A stretch of DNA of 64,000 nt from Lineus longissimus (lineage: Eukaryota > Nemertea > Pilidiophora > Heteronemertea > Lineidae). Within the stretch, counting starts at the first letter, position 1. Every line of letters begins with the position of its first letter. Where the stretch lies: contig NC_088310.1 in the NCBI RefSeq assembly GCF_910592395.1, forward strand, positions 21,709,501-21,773,500, written 5' to 3'. Under the pieces are notes generated by a model. That model saw nothing but the letters and a program-made list of their open reading frames with translations. It did no database searches and was not told the DNA's origin. A program made the position numbers and the translations under genes. This document shows, piece after piece, positions 1-12,184 of this stretch.

Positions 1-490
1 ATGAGAGTCCATTATGCATAGCAATGTTCGAGCAGACAAGTAAAGCAGGACCCTCGGTTTCGCTGGCATTAAATCTCATCGAGGTAGAAATATGAACGAA
101 TGGCCACTAGAATGTGTCAATTTGTGGCGGTAATTACAATGAAAAAGTGTGCGGAGCTGCTCTTGGATGTCAGCGGATGGCCCTATGGCGCTTGAAGTAA
201 AACACTGAACTTGAGCAGTGGGTTTGTGAGTACAAGTGTATGCTCTAATGTGATCAGATAATCTGGACAAATAGATGGGCATAAAGTGCTGTCACAGACA
301 AGGAGGCTTGAAACAAATTGAGAGAAGTTAGCAAAAGTGGGGCTATTTCACTGTTTGCTTATTGATCAAGTTTTGGTCAAGAACTGCGACGCTCTCAATC
401 TTACTGTGATAAAACACATCACAATAAGTGACATCATTTTCCAAACCACTGTGATTTCTCTTTTTGGTGGCCTTGATTATTATCTATTAG

Positions 491-733
491 TCAGTGATGT
501 TGAAATATGTCAGACAAAATTCGAACGATGTCCCAACTGGCCACCAAAGGGTCACCAGCACGTGGAGGGTTAACGGTATTGCTGTATTGGTAAGTTGTTG
601 TCCCAATGATGATGTCAGTACTTAGTTGCCAAATGGCACCTAATACCAACGTCGCAGAAACATGAGGGCTTAATGGTTCATCATTGCTGACTGCTAAGAA
701 GGATAAGAAATCCGAGTCCAGGACATCCAACTG
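491..733 (-). CDS. weak candidate exon, unknown product
   Basis: An open frame of about 80 codons follows an AG at 734-735 (pyrimidine content moderate) and ends at a stop at 491. The product begins LDVLDSDFLSF and contains the stretches LVLGAIWQL and NTVNPPRAGDP. I recognise no family. It lies in line with two other minus-strand open frames at 851-1120 and 1166-1404, so the three could be successive exons. A weak internal donor at the end of the middle one would be phase-compatible with this start. It could equally be a chance open frame. Confidence 0.2.
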   Translation of the reverse strand, partial: QLDVLDSDFLSFLAVSNDEPLSPHVSATLVLGAIWQLSTDIIIGTTTYQYSNTVNPPRAGDPLVASWDIVRILSDIFQHH

Positions 734-850
734 AATTATTGGAAACCGGGCTCATGTTGCACCTTAAGACATAATCTCTTTATAATTTCAGAAAAATACC
801 AACATTGCATTTTAAAATTTCACCCGGAGCTTGAGTCTTTTGATGGTGTG

Positions 851-1120
851 TTATGAATTGCGTGGATGGTGCGAATCAGCTGTTAGTCGAATATGAGGTG
901 GAGCACCGTGATCTTTAGGGAGGTCATTACGTGATGCAATTCTATCAATGACCCTGTAGGCAATTACTTTGCGAGCTTTACGGTCTTGGCAGCGTGTGGT
1001 GTGACATTTTCCCATGGTGGATAACTCAATCGCTTGAGCAAAAAGCAACGTTTTTGTGCAGTGCTCCCGCTGTGGCCCAAGCTCAGTCCGGCAGTTATTA
1101 ATCCGTAAAGAAATGGACAA
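851..1120 (-). CDS. weak candidate coding segment, basic protein
   Basis: Open for about 90 codons in DNA that is richer in G+C than its surroundings. Inside it a Met codon sits in an almost ideal animal initiation context (CCACCATGG, near 1015). From that Met the frame gives 54 residues rich in Arg, Lys and His, starting MGKCHTTRCQDRKARK. About 27% of codons start with G, slightly above background. A possible donor (AAA|GTAATT) lies just after the basic stretch. The function is unknown. It could be a first coding exon, part of a longer exon, or chance. Confidence 0.22.
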   Translation of the reverse strand: MSISLRINNCRTELGPQREHCTKTLLFAQAIELSTMGKCHTTRCQDRKARKVIAYRVIDRIASRNDLPKDHGAPPHIRLTADSHHPRNS

Positions 1121-1165
1121 ACTTTAAGATGAGAATTTCAGCCGTTAGGGACTGGTGTATTTTCT

Positions 1166-1404
1166 CTAATTTCTATCATAGTCATTAATTTCACTTATGA
1201 AAGTTAAAATCTTTTTTTCCAATATTGAACTTGCTGGAAGTCGCTCTCGAAGGTGACCTATCGATAACATTGCCAGGTCGAATATTTCTCTCGGGGTAAG
1301 AAGATCTAACGAAAAAACAATTTGGATGAGCCGTGGTTCAGAGGGAAGGCCAGTCATTATGATGCTGATAGGGGCTTGCGTTAATAACCTGGCTTGGATC
1401 AATG
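1166..1404 (-). CDS. candidate exon after a strong acceptor
   Basis: A very good 3' splice site on the minus strand (pyrimidine run ending TCTTCTTCCCCAG, AG at 1406-1405) is followed at once by 79 open codons. Two leading bases complete a split codon. The product is amphipathic, with LLTPREIFDLAMLSIGHL and a Lys-rich segment near the end, and stops at 1166. No domain is recognised. The acceptor quality is the main evidence. Codon statistics are only mildly coding-like (RNY about 30%). Confidence 0.32.
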
Positions 1405-2059
1405 CTGGGGAAGAAGATGATATCAGATAAAAAAAATCACCTTGCCTCGGAGTAGTCTGTTAACCTGGATCAACTCTTTCAGGTTAAAATCGGAGTAGTG
1501 TAGTTAAAACCCATCTTAGAAAGGGATTTTTTTTTCAATTCTGTATTAGCTTTGAAGTGAAGAAAAATTCGATTTACAGAACTAATATTTCAGTGTTGGC
1601 CTATTTGTGTTTTGATCATTTCATCAGAGGAAGGGTGGTCTATCTTCCGTCATACAGACACAGTAAAAGAGAACCTGGTCTTTTCTTTGTCGGATCTGAA
1701 TAAATTACAAATTACGCATTATTACACAATCATAACGAGTATAACCAAATACGTTGTCTTAAAATGGCCATTATCAAATTCTGATCATATCAGGCATTGA
1801 GGTATTGTTGAAGGGGTCCAACCCTTTCAATGTGTATACAAAATCACCAAAAACTGCACCTGGACTGAGTGCGAACCCTTTGAAAAGGGTCCAACTATTG
1901 GCCTCCGCGTGAAATTATTTTTTCAATAATTGTAATAACAAAACCATTAAATTTATGGAATCCCATTTTGGTCTGGTCCATTGATAATATATCTTATTCT
2001 GCCCTGTTACACAAAAGGGGTTTATTCAAAAGGGTTGCTGGGTCCTTTTGCGTCCTCAG

Positions 2060-2236
2060 GGTCGAATATCGTTTGAACGAGGGTGGGTGTATCCCTGTTA
2101 CGTATCCTCTGGTAACGTCTTCATTACGCTTGCTGATCTTTCCTTATTCAATGTCAACAGGGTCTTAATACCCCGTTTCCCTTCTTCTGGGGGCGGGAGG
2201 CCCATTATGACTCAACAACCACCATCCGAGGGACAG
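2060..2236 (+). CDS. candidate internal exon, phase 0-0
   Basis: Fifty-nine codons lie between an acceptor with a pyrimidine-rich approach (TCCTTTTGCGTCCTCAG, ending 2059) and a CAG|GTCAGA donor at 2236/2237. The product starts GRISFERGWVYPC and ends with a Gly/Pro-rich tail (SSGGGRPIM, then PPSEGQ). The overlapping +2 frame is also open for much of the distance, so the frame is not certain. About 27% of codons start with G. No family is recognised. Confidence 0.33.
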
Positions 2237-2775
2237 GTCAGATGACAAATTACCTTTGATGTTCCTATGATTTTTGTGAATGGTGAGAAAATATCTAGAT
2301 TAAATTTGTGAATTACCAAGGAAGGCGACCAGGCCACGCAATCTACATGTAGTTAGAACGCATTATTTTCATCATTTGTGATGTGTTGCTTGACCTTATG
2401 CGTTAGTTATATCATGTAGGATATAGTATCGGCCTGGCTTGAATAATTAATGGGGACCAACAGAGGTCAAATTAAAGAAAAAATTGTGTATTTTTCCATT
2501 GACGATTACAATGAATCCGTCCCCATCAAAACACTTTTTACGACGATAACACGATCCACCCTGCTCAAGATTGTGTCACTATTAGACAAAAGTGTCAAGT
2601 TGCTGAAAAGAAGCTTATCATTTTTTCTCACTTTCCAAGAGCATCATTTTTTACCATAGAATTACACGGTCATGTAACTGAAGTAATGTATAAAAATTGA
2701 CAAATGTGCAAGGCGTAATATTTCTTTTATCTGTCATGCTAATGCACATATCTGTGAGCTGTGACTTTTCTTTAG

Positions 2776-2880
2776 GCCAATTATGTGAATTTCACGAACC
2801 TAAGGACTCTAAAATTATACCTCACTGTTATGATTCCTCTTGTAGCGGGAGTACTGTGTGTGTCATCTCTGTGTTCATAA
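2776..2880 (+). CDS. candidate terminal exon with hydrophobic segment
   Basis: The acceptor ACTTTTCTTTAG (AG at 2774-2775) opens a 35-codon frame ending in TAA. Its second half is hydrophobic (LYLTVMIPLVAGVLCV), as in a membrane helix, followed by a short Ser/Cys tail. A second frame across the same bases is also open and encodes a Cys-containing peptide, so the assignment is weak. Confidence 0.24.
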   Translation, partial: ANYVNFTNLRTLKLYLTVMIPLVAGVLCVSSLCS

Positions 2881-3364
2881 CACGTTCTTTCTCTTAATAA
2901 TGCTTCATTTCTTGGCCATTGATTTGAATGCTGATATTAGACCCTGATTCTCGCGTTACCTAATCCTATCATGGTTTGATTTCAATTTTTATAAAATCAC
3001 TGTGCATGTGTCCTTTTCAGCATTATTGGATGACTATTGAGAATATCAATGTATCTTCTTGAAATAATGAAATGACAGTAATAAAAAGAATATAATCCTA
3101 TTGCCGTCAATAGGAGTCTGGTGTCAAGAATTTTTATCTGATTGTAAAATAATTTTCTACTACTAAAATGCAGTGTACCCTTGGAATTATCTTTGAAGGG
3201 ACACTTGCCTTTGGTCAGTTTGGTGTTCTTTTTGATTTGTCTGGAATCGGTCATGTCTTTTTTATTTGACCTCTGTAACCAAGATACCTCTGTTACTAGT
3301 GTTAGGGGAGCATTAAATACATTTATTTGTAAATATGTTCTAATATTGGGGCTTAATGAATAGA

Positions 3365-5595
3365 TTCTGGGCCACTACACGCAAATATTTATATAAAAAA
3401 TGAAGTTACGCTAAATGGTCTTCCAAAAGTCTTTTGTTGAAGGGTGGTTAATTTACTAGAGGTATTGGTCAATTTTTTTATTATTCTTCTACCGCTGAGC
3501 AAAGGCCAAGGTCATTTTGAACATTTAGAAATCCAATAAGAGTAAGTAATCCTGCATGTTTACCAGAAAATTCATCTCACATGAGAATTTCAACTCATTC
3601 ATAAAAAACATCGATTCCATAGACTAACGTGGATTATAATTGTTATTCTGCCATATACGCACACATCATTGTAGTTTACGCTCTAAAGCATGCCATGAAA
3701 GAATGTACAACGAGATGCAGTGTTCGATATCAGGTTGATAAAAACTTTTTAAAGGTCTTCGTCATTGCAAAACTTTGACAAGGAGAGCAATGTTTAAAGG
3801 CCTATTTCTCCAGAAAGTAGAGGCGATGGCTTCTCCAAAATAAATGGACATTGTTCGAATGTACATGTGTTAACATTTAAAGTACCCTACACACGGAAAT
3901 CTTAATTTAGAGCAATAGAAGGTCACAATTTTCTGAGCAATAAATCTTACCATTATTTGGGTAATCTGCAATCTTACAGGTATATTTGAGTTGCCGGTGC
4001 TAACTGTACTTTATTGAAATATTATGTTTGCAATTTGTCAAAAGGTATGGTTTGACTCGAAGCGTTCTCAGGTCACATCAGTACAATATTACTGTTTTTC
4101 TTACTTCGAGCTTTGTTGAAATATTGAAAAAGCGCATCCAGTGCTGACTACAATCCACATTTATTTCATATGGGAACGTTGAGTTTAAAAGATCGTTGCA
4201 ACTACGCTTGTTGAAAAATTAGATACAAATAAAGTGGTGCATAGTAAGTGAAATGCCATGTTGTTCCGAAAGACCTATTTTATATTCTTAAAGTTGTAAC
4301 CTTGAAGCACTTCTTCAGAACATATTGAACTGATCTGAACCAACCAATCACATGATGGTAAATAAGGACGTTCGCCAAATTAAACAAAAACAAATACACA
4401 TGGGAAGGTACGGTTGTCATTATAATGTATTTCATATGTATTCCTCAAGGTGGCAGCGTCTGTACTGTCAATTTATATGTATCGATATTTTTTTAACACT
4501 GTGGCGATGTTTAGCTTCGTTTTCTAAGTTACATCGTATGTCTCTGTAGCTATGATGATTCTTCGTGTAAAATCGCATGTATTTCCTTTTGACCTTTGAC
4601 TATTCTCACCATGGCTCCATGGTACAAACATGTTTAATTTGTAAAAAAATCGGAAGCATTTCACGAAGGCCTTTTCACAAATTTTTAAGTCTTCAGGGTG
4701 AAACATGTAGGACTTTTTCGATGTTGGGTTTAAAGTATTGTCATCAATATCTTTTGCCTGGGGCAGTCTGTCTTCCGTGTTATCCTTTTTATGTACTATC
4801 TTCTTTGTATCGATCTAGTTCCAATATCTGTTCATTTTAATGAAAGAGGCTATCCATGACTTTTTAAAGTAATGGCGCCTGCAGTGCATTGATGTACTGT
4901 GTTATTGGATAGATGCATAATTCGTCTCTAGAACTAATAGACAGTCCCGTTGTATAACCGAAATCGAAAGATTATGAACAAGAGAGGTTTCATTGTTCCT
5001 CCAAACCAACATATGATGCTGAATTCAATGCCTTCGAATGTTCGAATGTTCTCTAAGTTAAAACTTGGCTGTAAAACTTCCATGGACAGTGGTAGAGCAC
5101 AATGCAAATGCTATGAGATTGCTTCTATCGGCCACTAACACGAAATCGGAATCGAATAAGCAGCAATGAACAAAAAAATTATCTGATTGGTTCAAACCTG
5201 CTGTAGCAATTCTATCATCTTTGTCATAACAATCCCTCTCGTATTGGATTATCATAAAAAAGGCAAGCAAGTCTGACAGGCAAATCCAAGTCTATCCTCT
5301 GGCAAGAAAAAACCTTTGTTCCATTAAAATGATGCAATATGTGACTTGGTCGTTAGCAAAGTTTTTGCTAATGAACCTTTGGTAATTAGCCTGTAATTGT
5401 CTTGTTATGTATTGTAATTGCAAACAAACGAGGAGACAATGTAACTAATGGTGTATGATGTTCATTTTTGCCATTTCGCTGTTGAGGTATTGATGTTATT
5501 GACCTTTGTATCGTCTTCAAATGCTGTTTATTTATGCAAATACAGTACAACCTTTCTAATGAAAACACCTTTGGGACACACATACGCGTTCCACA
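3365..5595. other. no gene seen
   Basis: About 2.2 kb of AT-rich sequence. Only short, statistically ordinary open frames are present on either strand (for example 4577-4840 and 4950-5138 on plus). There is a small direct repeat TTCGAATG x2 near 5034-5049. I see nothing else that stands out. Confidence 0.5.
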
Positions 5596-5602
5596 GTGGA
5601 GA

Positions 5603-5618
5603 GGGGGGGGGGGGGGGG
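5603..5618 (+). repeat. poly(G) tract, G16
   Basis: Sixteen consecutive G, preceded by GA. Homopolymer runs of this length are error-prone in sequencing and assembly, so the exact count should not be trusted. Confidence 0.95.
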
Positions 5619-5671
5619 TTGTTCTGCTTACAGTGCCGATGTGTCCACTGAGGAAGGTTACACTGTAGCAG

Positions 5672-5732
5672 GTTCCTACCCATTGGCATTGTGCCTACCT
5701 ATGACAGTGTAGAGGTCTTCATCATGGGAGAG
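5672..5732 (+). CDS. weak candidate short internal exon
   Basis: Sixty-one bases between an AG (TGTAGCAG|G) and a good AG|GTTAGT donor. One leading base plus 20 codons give a product beginning FLPIGIVPTYDSVEVF. The pyrimidine tract upstream is poor because the G16 run and a GA-rich segment lie there. An overlapping frame starting after TTACAG at 5634 is also open. Kept because the donor is good and the exon-sized frame is bounded at both ends. Confidence 0.22.
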
Positions 5733-6295
5733 GTTAGTTATAAACCGTTTGAATTATAGTTACTGATCGAAAAATCTTTCTGAACATTTAAACAGTGAAG
5801 AGACTTGAAGAGTTCAAAATATGTCAGTCCCTACTTCCAGGCGAGAAAATCAGAAAACGCCTATGAATCGGTTATTAAATAATCGATGAGAAACATCACG
5901 TAGGTGTTTCTCTAATGTGCAGTCCTTCATATGAAAGTGAGAAAGGCCTTTGGCTACCCACCATCATCCAGGGTCTCATAGGCGTGATTGTCAATGGTTA
6001 CAATGATAAACAGTTCTAGGTTCAAATATTTATCTTTTCAAACTCGTCAATTATGCATAAGATACTTTAGCGTTTATTTGAAGTTTCAATGGTGGTTTTT
6101 TTTCATTGTGAGTGGTTTCAATGCTTGACGGTCACTGTTTAAGCGTGTTTCCAATATTTTAGGTAGCTCTGATCAATATTAGGCCAGCCCTGGGAATCAA
6201 CAATGATCATCTTGGAATATTCAATAAGTAATTTTGTTGGTTACAATATATTGAAACTCAATATGTACCAGATATACCATGTCAAGGTGTTTTAG

Positions 6296-6334
6296 CCAGT
6301 CGAGGCACATCTCGCACACCTACACCAATTACAG
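6296..6334 (+). CDS. possible 39-nt microexon
   Basis: A consensus CAG|GTAAGT donor follows base 6334. The nearest upstream AG preceded by TTTT is at 6294-6295. The segment between is 39 nt, a multiple of three, and is open in all frames; one reads SRGTSRTPTPITG. The acceptor is weak (few pyrimidines), and an isolated perfect donor can occur by chance. Confidence 0.18.
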
Positions 6335-6344
6335 GTAAGTTTTG

Positions 6345-8740
6345 CCTTTGGTGCCCACCAACTTTTTTTTTCTACCTAACCATGAACTATATCACAGTAT
6401 ACGAGGGCTGGGTCAATTGCGAATTATATGAAACAGGATGCTATATTGGAAATATTGATCTTAACCTTGGCAATTCTTTACTTTTTATGAATTCTGTGTT
6501 CCATACTTGACAACGGATATTGTAATGGTCAAAATATACTTAAAGCCACAATGGAAATCGTGACCTTGGCATCACTATACTAATCTAATTCAACAGCCGG
6601 ACTTAAAGTAATTAATTTTCTCTCTCTTTAAGAAAGGAATGGGCATAAGAAAATGACCAGTGAAATAAATGTGCACCTTGGGAACAACAGTATGTCCGTG
6701 TGTCCAGTTCCCCTAATTACGGCATGATGTTACGGCAGAAAATTAGTCTCACGTGGACAAATCGAGGATAATTTTCAAATTGGAAAAGTTACCTTTCAAG
6801 TTTGACAAATTTCCAATGGTCTATTGGTTAATGCTTGGAAATTTATCGAGGGCGTACATTTGTGATGCTATCTGGTTTGCCAGGCCATAAAGTGCACTGA
6901 TATGGGGGAGTTTGATTTCTTTCTTTTGATTCACCTTGTTTATATGTGCTTCTTCAGTATATTACCTTAATCTCTTTGAAGTATGCATTTCATTATTTTT
7001 TCATTTTGTAATATTGCCTTCTCACCACGAGCAAACCACACCCTTATGCCTCGGTCTAATGGTTATACCCACTAACCAATTAACTAGCCATTGTCATGAT
7101 GGAGTTCTTATTTCAAACTTACCATTGATCTTTCATATTTGTTTGAGATATGATAAATAAGAATCGTGTCGGTTAGTTATCAACAGTTCTTTTAGGTTTA
7201 TGAATTTGGATTCAAATATTTACAGCAACAGGCTGTTGTTGTTGATTGCACCTTTTCGTTGATAACCAATGATTGTTAAAAATACTTTAAAAATCCTTTT
7301 GGATAATATGCCGATGCACGTTCATACGATAAAAAGATTGTCCAGTTCTTTGCTCTGTTAGGAACTCGGAACCCTCTCAGTTGGATACAACCAGTTCATC
7401 TTTAACTGTCACATTTAAAAAATGACAACTTTCTCAGCTGTCACCAGTTTCCCGTGAAGTACTCAGCAGCATTTAAAAGAATCCGTCTTATTTGGAGTGT
7501 TAAAATACATTAGTAACCTGGGGGGTGGTTTCCTGTCATTCCTCAAAGCACCCATGGTACAGTAGATGAACATTGTCTCATTATATGAGGGGCAGTGCGA
7601 GTAATTAATACCGATTATAACTAATAGCTTGTTGCAGAGTCCATGTAACGAGGGCAGACATGGAATTTATATGAAAGTGTTGGCCTGTACATTCTACCAG
7701 TGTTTGATGTACACATTTTTATGACGCCCTGTGGCACTTGTATTACTGAACTATGTTACTATTCTCCTCTCGTGATCGTCAGCAGAAAAGGGTAAATATT
7801 AAATGTTTTTCGAGGCACTGTCAATCTCATCTCCTTGGCCACCCCTCAGGATTCCTGCAACACTGTAATTCTCTCCGCCCGCTTGCCCTCACTTTTCCAT
7901 GGCCTTAACCTCTCCTAGCTAGTCAGTGCCACATGACGCGAGTTAAAACATTTAGAAATAATATATTTGAGGTACCAAGGGAGAAGAAGATGACTTTTGC
8001 ATGGATGAAATTTGACAGGTTCCGCGAAGTTTAATGCCCCAGTGACCGTAAGACCGGGCAAGTATGTACTAAAACCTTTTTTTGGTTTTATTGACTTGTT
8101 TTGAGAGATGTCCGAAAACTATCCATCGGATTATGCCCAGCGTTTTAGCTTATGGTTATTGGATATCATATATTTAATGGGGGATTACGTTTGTTGTGAC
8201 GTCTCAGTTGAATAAGGGAAATGTATGATTAAAGAAGTATTCGGAACACTGGAGATTAGGAGTAGCCAGTTGTCCGCCAGTATAGTTTCAATTCATTAAC
8301 CCATTTTGACTTCATATTTAATGTACTAGAATTCAAAGTATGCCCATTCACAGGGGCAGTAGAAATTGAACCAGAAGAGTCCAATTAAAGAAATACATTT
8401 CCCTTCTAGTCCTGCTATTGAGCCACAACCGAGGAACAAAAAGAAATCCAATTGGTTCCATAAAGATGCTGTAAGGATGTGTGTATTTGATGATATTAAT
8501 GTACTGCTCTCCTGAAACCTTAAAAAGGTTATGTCGCAACACAACCGTATTTGAACTCGCAATTGAAATTACCATTATAATTTAACACAACCCAGTTGTA
8601 GGTTTGAGACGGATTATTTTTTAACTGACCCCTCAAACCTTTACTCCAAAAATACTGCAAAAAATGGGGGAACATCAAGTAGATCATCACTGATAATACA
8701 TGAGAGTAGTACTGGACCCCTCAATTTTGGATTCTTTTGA
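6345..8740. other. no gene seen
   Basis: Mostly AT-rich non-coding sequence. A patch near 7840-7950 is richer in G+C and open in several frames on both strands, which is what base composition alone would give, so no CDS is called. Confidence 0.5.
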
Positions 8741-8741
8741 A

Positions 8742-8893
8742 CTACCCAAACTGTTCGTTTAAATCGTTAGGCACCACCAATATTACTAATGAGTGACACT
8801 TGGGCAGTCTCGTGTAACGTTCCGGCTCCAACCTGGCAAGGCAAATCCTCTTAGATCCTCGTAAGTCCTCATGCAGTAAATATACTTCCAACT
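8742..8893 (-). CDS. candidate terminal exon, charged protein
   Basis: Fifty codons follow an AG (GTGACGCAG|AG) and end at TAG. Two leading bases complete a split codon. The product is charged and regular (begins LEVYLLHEDLRGSKR, ends PNDLNEQFG), and about a third of codons begin with G, clearly above background. The same frame continues upstream through RDAE to a TGA. Family unknown. The weak point is a modest pyrimidine tract. Confidence 0.33.
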
Positions 8894-9125
8894 CTGCGTC
8901 ACGATATAGTCAATACCATTGGCGTCGGCGTATATAATCATCTGTTAAGTCCTCTCATCCTGTTGTTAGTGCCATTATAGTCATACCCCTTGGGAGGAAA
9001 GAAGACTTTGTAGCATGCAACTTACTTAAGGGTGGTATCGTCCTTGTGATCAGTGGACATGGTTTATCACTAGAATTATAGCCTGCCAGTCAGTAATATC
9101 ATCAATAGCAATGGGCGTCCCAATA

Positions 9126-9246
9126 CTATCATTGCAATCTTGCCTGCTTGCAAGCTATCGGTACACTATCATTGTGAGCACGAAATCTTACAAGAAACTA
9201 TTATTGCGAGCACACAAGCTTACAAGAAGCTATTATTGCAATCATT
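9126..9246. repeat. imperfect tandem repeat, 32-bp unit
   Basis: Four head-to-tail units start at 9126, 9166, 9198 and 9230, each beginning CTATYATTG. The two middle units are each 32 bp and differ at a few bases (ACAAGAAACTATTATTG against ACAAGAAGCTATTATTG at their ends). The first is shorter and more diverged, and the last is truncated. Confidence 0.7.
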
Positions 9247-9249
9247 AAG

Positions 9250-11000
9250 GCCAAGATTATGTCTCAAATTAGATTCAAATTTGTTTCAGCACTCCTGGTT
9301 TCTTTCAGCATCGTGCTTATATAGTGATCGTTGGTCATTTTAGGTGAATATCTCTGGCATTTGGCGCCGTGACTATCAACACTGACATGACTGGCATGAC
9401 TGGGTAACGCTTTTATCCTTATGATTCCCAATAAGCAGAGGCAGATAAAAATACTATTTTAGCCCCTAATCCATTTTATACCCATTATACCGCTATTCGG
9501 ATAACTGTTGCCAAGCAGTTGGCATTGACCTTCAGCACCTGATCAAAACAAATCAGGAGCAATTTGAATTGATGTCGTTTCATCACAGTTCATTCTTTTG
9601 TTGCATCATTTTTCGCCAAGCATTTGTTTTATCTCATGTTATATATCGAAGTCGAAGCATGTTTATTAAACAATATAAAACTTGCCCTGAGGCATGGGAG
9701 GGACAGTGGGCTTATTAGCTCTTTGATGTTCCGTTTCATTGCAGTTTGACTTAACCTATTCTGCCGGGGTAACCCAATTCCGATAACGTAGTGGACACAC
9801 CTATTGGATAATTTCATCATTGAGATTGTAAAGCCACCACAGCATTGCATGGATCTGAGGATATTTTAGATCGTAAATGGAATGTTGTTCCCTGGTTTGA
9901 TTTGGTTATCGGTAAAGGTATAATCATCATAGGTGTGTCTAAAATCCCCTTGAAGAAAATACCTCTGGCTAAACTAGTGTCTCTAGTACATGATTGCTAG
10001 GAACAAACGCTGGGGTTAATTTAGAATAATTGTGTGTTATTATTGATATTTGGCATCAAGACATCGATGAGAAGAGAGTTTGAGTTGTCCAAGAACTAAT
10101 TATAGTTTTTGATGAAGTCGAAAGTGACTCAAATTATAGTTGCACCTTCTGGAACTACGTTTAATGATTTCTTCGTATATTGTGCTGATGTTGTAATAAA
10201 TCTTTTGCGTTGATGCATAGACCAATTGTCATTCTTTTATTGCCCGTGGTCACATGTTTACCGAGCGATATGGCAACACTGCACGTCATATATTGATAGT
10301 AGGTTGACCTTTCCTGTAGTAAAAGCGATTTACAGATGGTCCTAGTTTAAACTTTGCACAGGGTATTTGAAATGTGCAGTTCATTCATATTCACAATCTC
10401 ATCGAAACTGAAAATCTCCCTCAGGCAAGTTCATGTATGGTATATGGTGCTGTGCTAGTTTTTGTCAATACTTTCAAACTTTTTACTACACATGGTATTC
10501 CACCTCATCATTGTTGAAGTGTACTTTAAAGTTCTATTCGATTGACTTTTCTTTATGTACTATCTTCAATAATACGACCTTTCAACTCCGAAGAAATATT
10601 TAAAAACCATTCATAATCATATTGGTCAATGGTGAGGTAAAAAGAAATCACACCAAACCTGCTACTTCCCGCCTTCTGAGATGACAGCTATTGGTCATGC
10701 TGTAAATAGATCTTTACTCTGCTCCAACGAGTTTCTTTCAAACGCTTGGTTGAGATATTGGAAATATTTGTGTGAACTTAAAAAAATGTCCTCAATGATT
10801 TTACTGTCACTTTCTGAAAAATAAAAAATCTACTTTACAATGACGATGAAGTGTATTGTGATGGCACTTTTAAATCTTAGAGAAGAGTATTGGCGGGGAT
10901 TTTGCTTTGAAGTGCTCACAAAAAGTGATGTTTTTCGCTGCGACCAGAGACGTAGCCATGACAACATGCCAGTTATTTGTGGATAAACTATGTAATGGGA
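9250..11000. other. no gene seen
   Basis: AT-rich, with short open frames only. No convincing splice-site pair, repeat or RNA gene was found. Confidence 0.5.
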
Positions 11001-11006
11001 TGATGA

Positions 11007-11017
11007 GGGGGGGGGGG
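11007..11017 (+). repeat. poly(G) tract, G11
   Basis: Eleven consecutive G following TGATGA. Confidence 0.95.
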
Positions 11018-11775
11018 TCAAAGTGTGGGTCATTGATATTCAGTCATAAATAATCTGCAGCAACTTGTTGTGTAGGTTTTCTGGCTAGTACGATTTGTTC
11101 AATTTTTTTTGTTATAGCCTCGTGTGGTCACCCTTACTCTGGCCAAGGCACGGTGCACCCCTCATTTGCCATGTGAACATGTTCGTTAAAAGTTACTGAG
11201 GTGAAACAGGCACAGGGAATGGAACATTTCGAGGATTATTTCTAAAAACATGATATCTGTTTTTAGTGTTAGGACACATTAAAAAGTTTTTTCCACATTT
11301 GTGGAATGTGAACTGGCTTTGTTCTCCTCTAACACTTCTGATTAAAAATTGATGAGTAGCCAGATATTCTTCAAATTAAGTATGCAAATTTGCTACATGT
11401 ATAGTATGAAATATAAAAAAACTACTTTATTTTGAAATCATTGATGACAAAACGAGAGGTTTTACTAAGTTTCACTTAGCGTGTGTGATCAAGCGTCGGC
11501 TTGAAATGGGGGCTACAGAAATTGGGCTTGTATGTGTGATGATTTTACAATAGTGATATTTTTCAAATGTAGTATTAAATTGGCTGATAGAAAGAAGAAG
11601 ATTTCTATCATACACCACATTAAAGTTTCATGATAATCTCCGACAACTCCATTGACATAATGTATCACTCCGACAAGGGCTGCATTGAAAGGAGAAAACA
11701 TGTTATTTTAGATTATGCAGTACCCCTTGTGATTGCGCTTCGGTAGTTGAATGGCCGAGGGGCCAAAAGGTTGTC

Positions 11776-11805
11776 GCCACCCTGGCCAGGTGTGGTCAGG
11801 GTGGC
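11776..11805. repeat. G+C-rich hairpin
   Basis: GCCACCCTGGCCA at 11776-11788 pairs with TGGTCAGGGTGGC at 11793-11805, leaving the loop GGTG. That is 13 base pairs with one G-T pair. The surrounding 120 bp are unusually G+C-rich for this window and open in several frames. A tRNA-Leu-like phrase (TGGCCGAGGGGCC) sits just upstream, but no B box follows, so it is not called a tRNA. Confidence 0.55.
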
Positions 11806-12173
11806 ATGAGGACACCACGCTCCACTCAGCCGACCCCTCCCAAGGGCATCAAATAAACCCTTGCAAAATGGAATGAATCTTTTTTGCCAGAAGGGCTAGG
11901 GATTATGCAATAATGGTGGCTCTTGTCTCATTCAGGGGCATGGAGGGGTCAGATGGTTTCATGGCCTTGAAATATCCCCGCACAGTTTTCTCGCCAGTTG
12001 GATTGAGTGATACGTCAATAATTAATGGACAATTGTTGACAGTTTGAGAATAAGGTAAATTTATTAACCGGAGAAACGTATTTTGTTACATCATGATATT
12101 CAATCTTTAAAGTGGACCAATGATTTAATGTCTTCATTCCTTCACAAATGCCAATGGTATAATTGAATGGTAC

Positions 12174-12184
12174 GGGGGGGGGGG
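12174..12184 (+). repeat. poly(G) tract, G11
   Basis: Eleven consecutive G following GGTAC. This is the third long G run in 7 kb, all on the same strand. Confidence 0.95.

Noticed and set aside
1800-2050. Shuffled short repeats of AGGGTCCAAC and AACCCTTT
   Set aside because: Too short and irregular to be called a repeat element.
7840-7950. G+C-rich patch open in several frames
   Set aside because: At least four frames look protein-like, so none can be preferred.
8930-8960. In-frame TGA codons inside coding-like frames read as recoding (selenocysteine or readthrough)
   Set aside because: No SECIS-like structure identified; splice donors or decay explain the stops at least as well.
11700-11850. 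Two competing protein-like frames over the hairpin region
   Set aside because: Both strands open because of base composition; no splice support.
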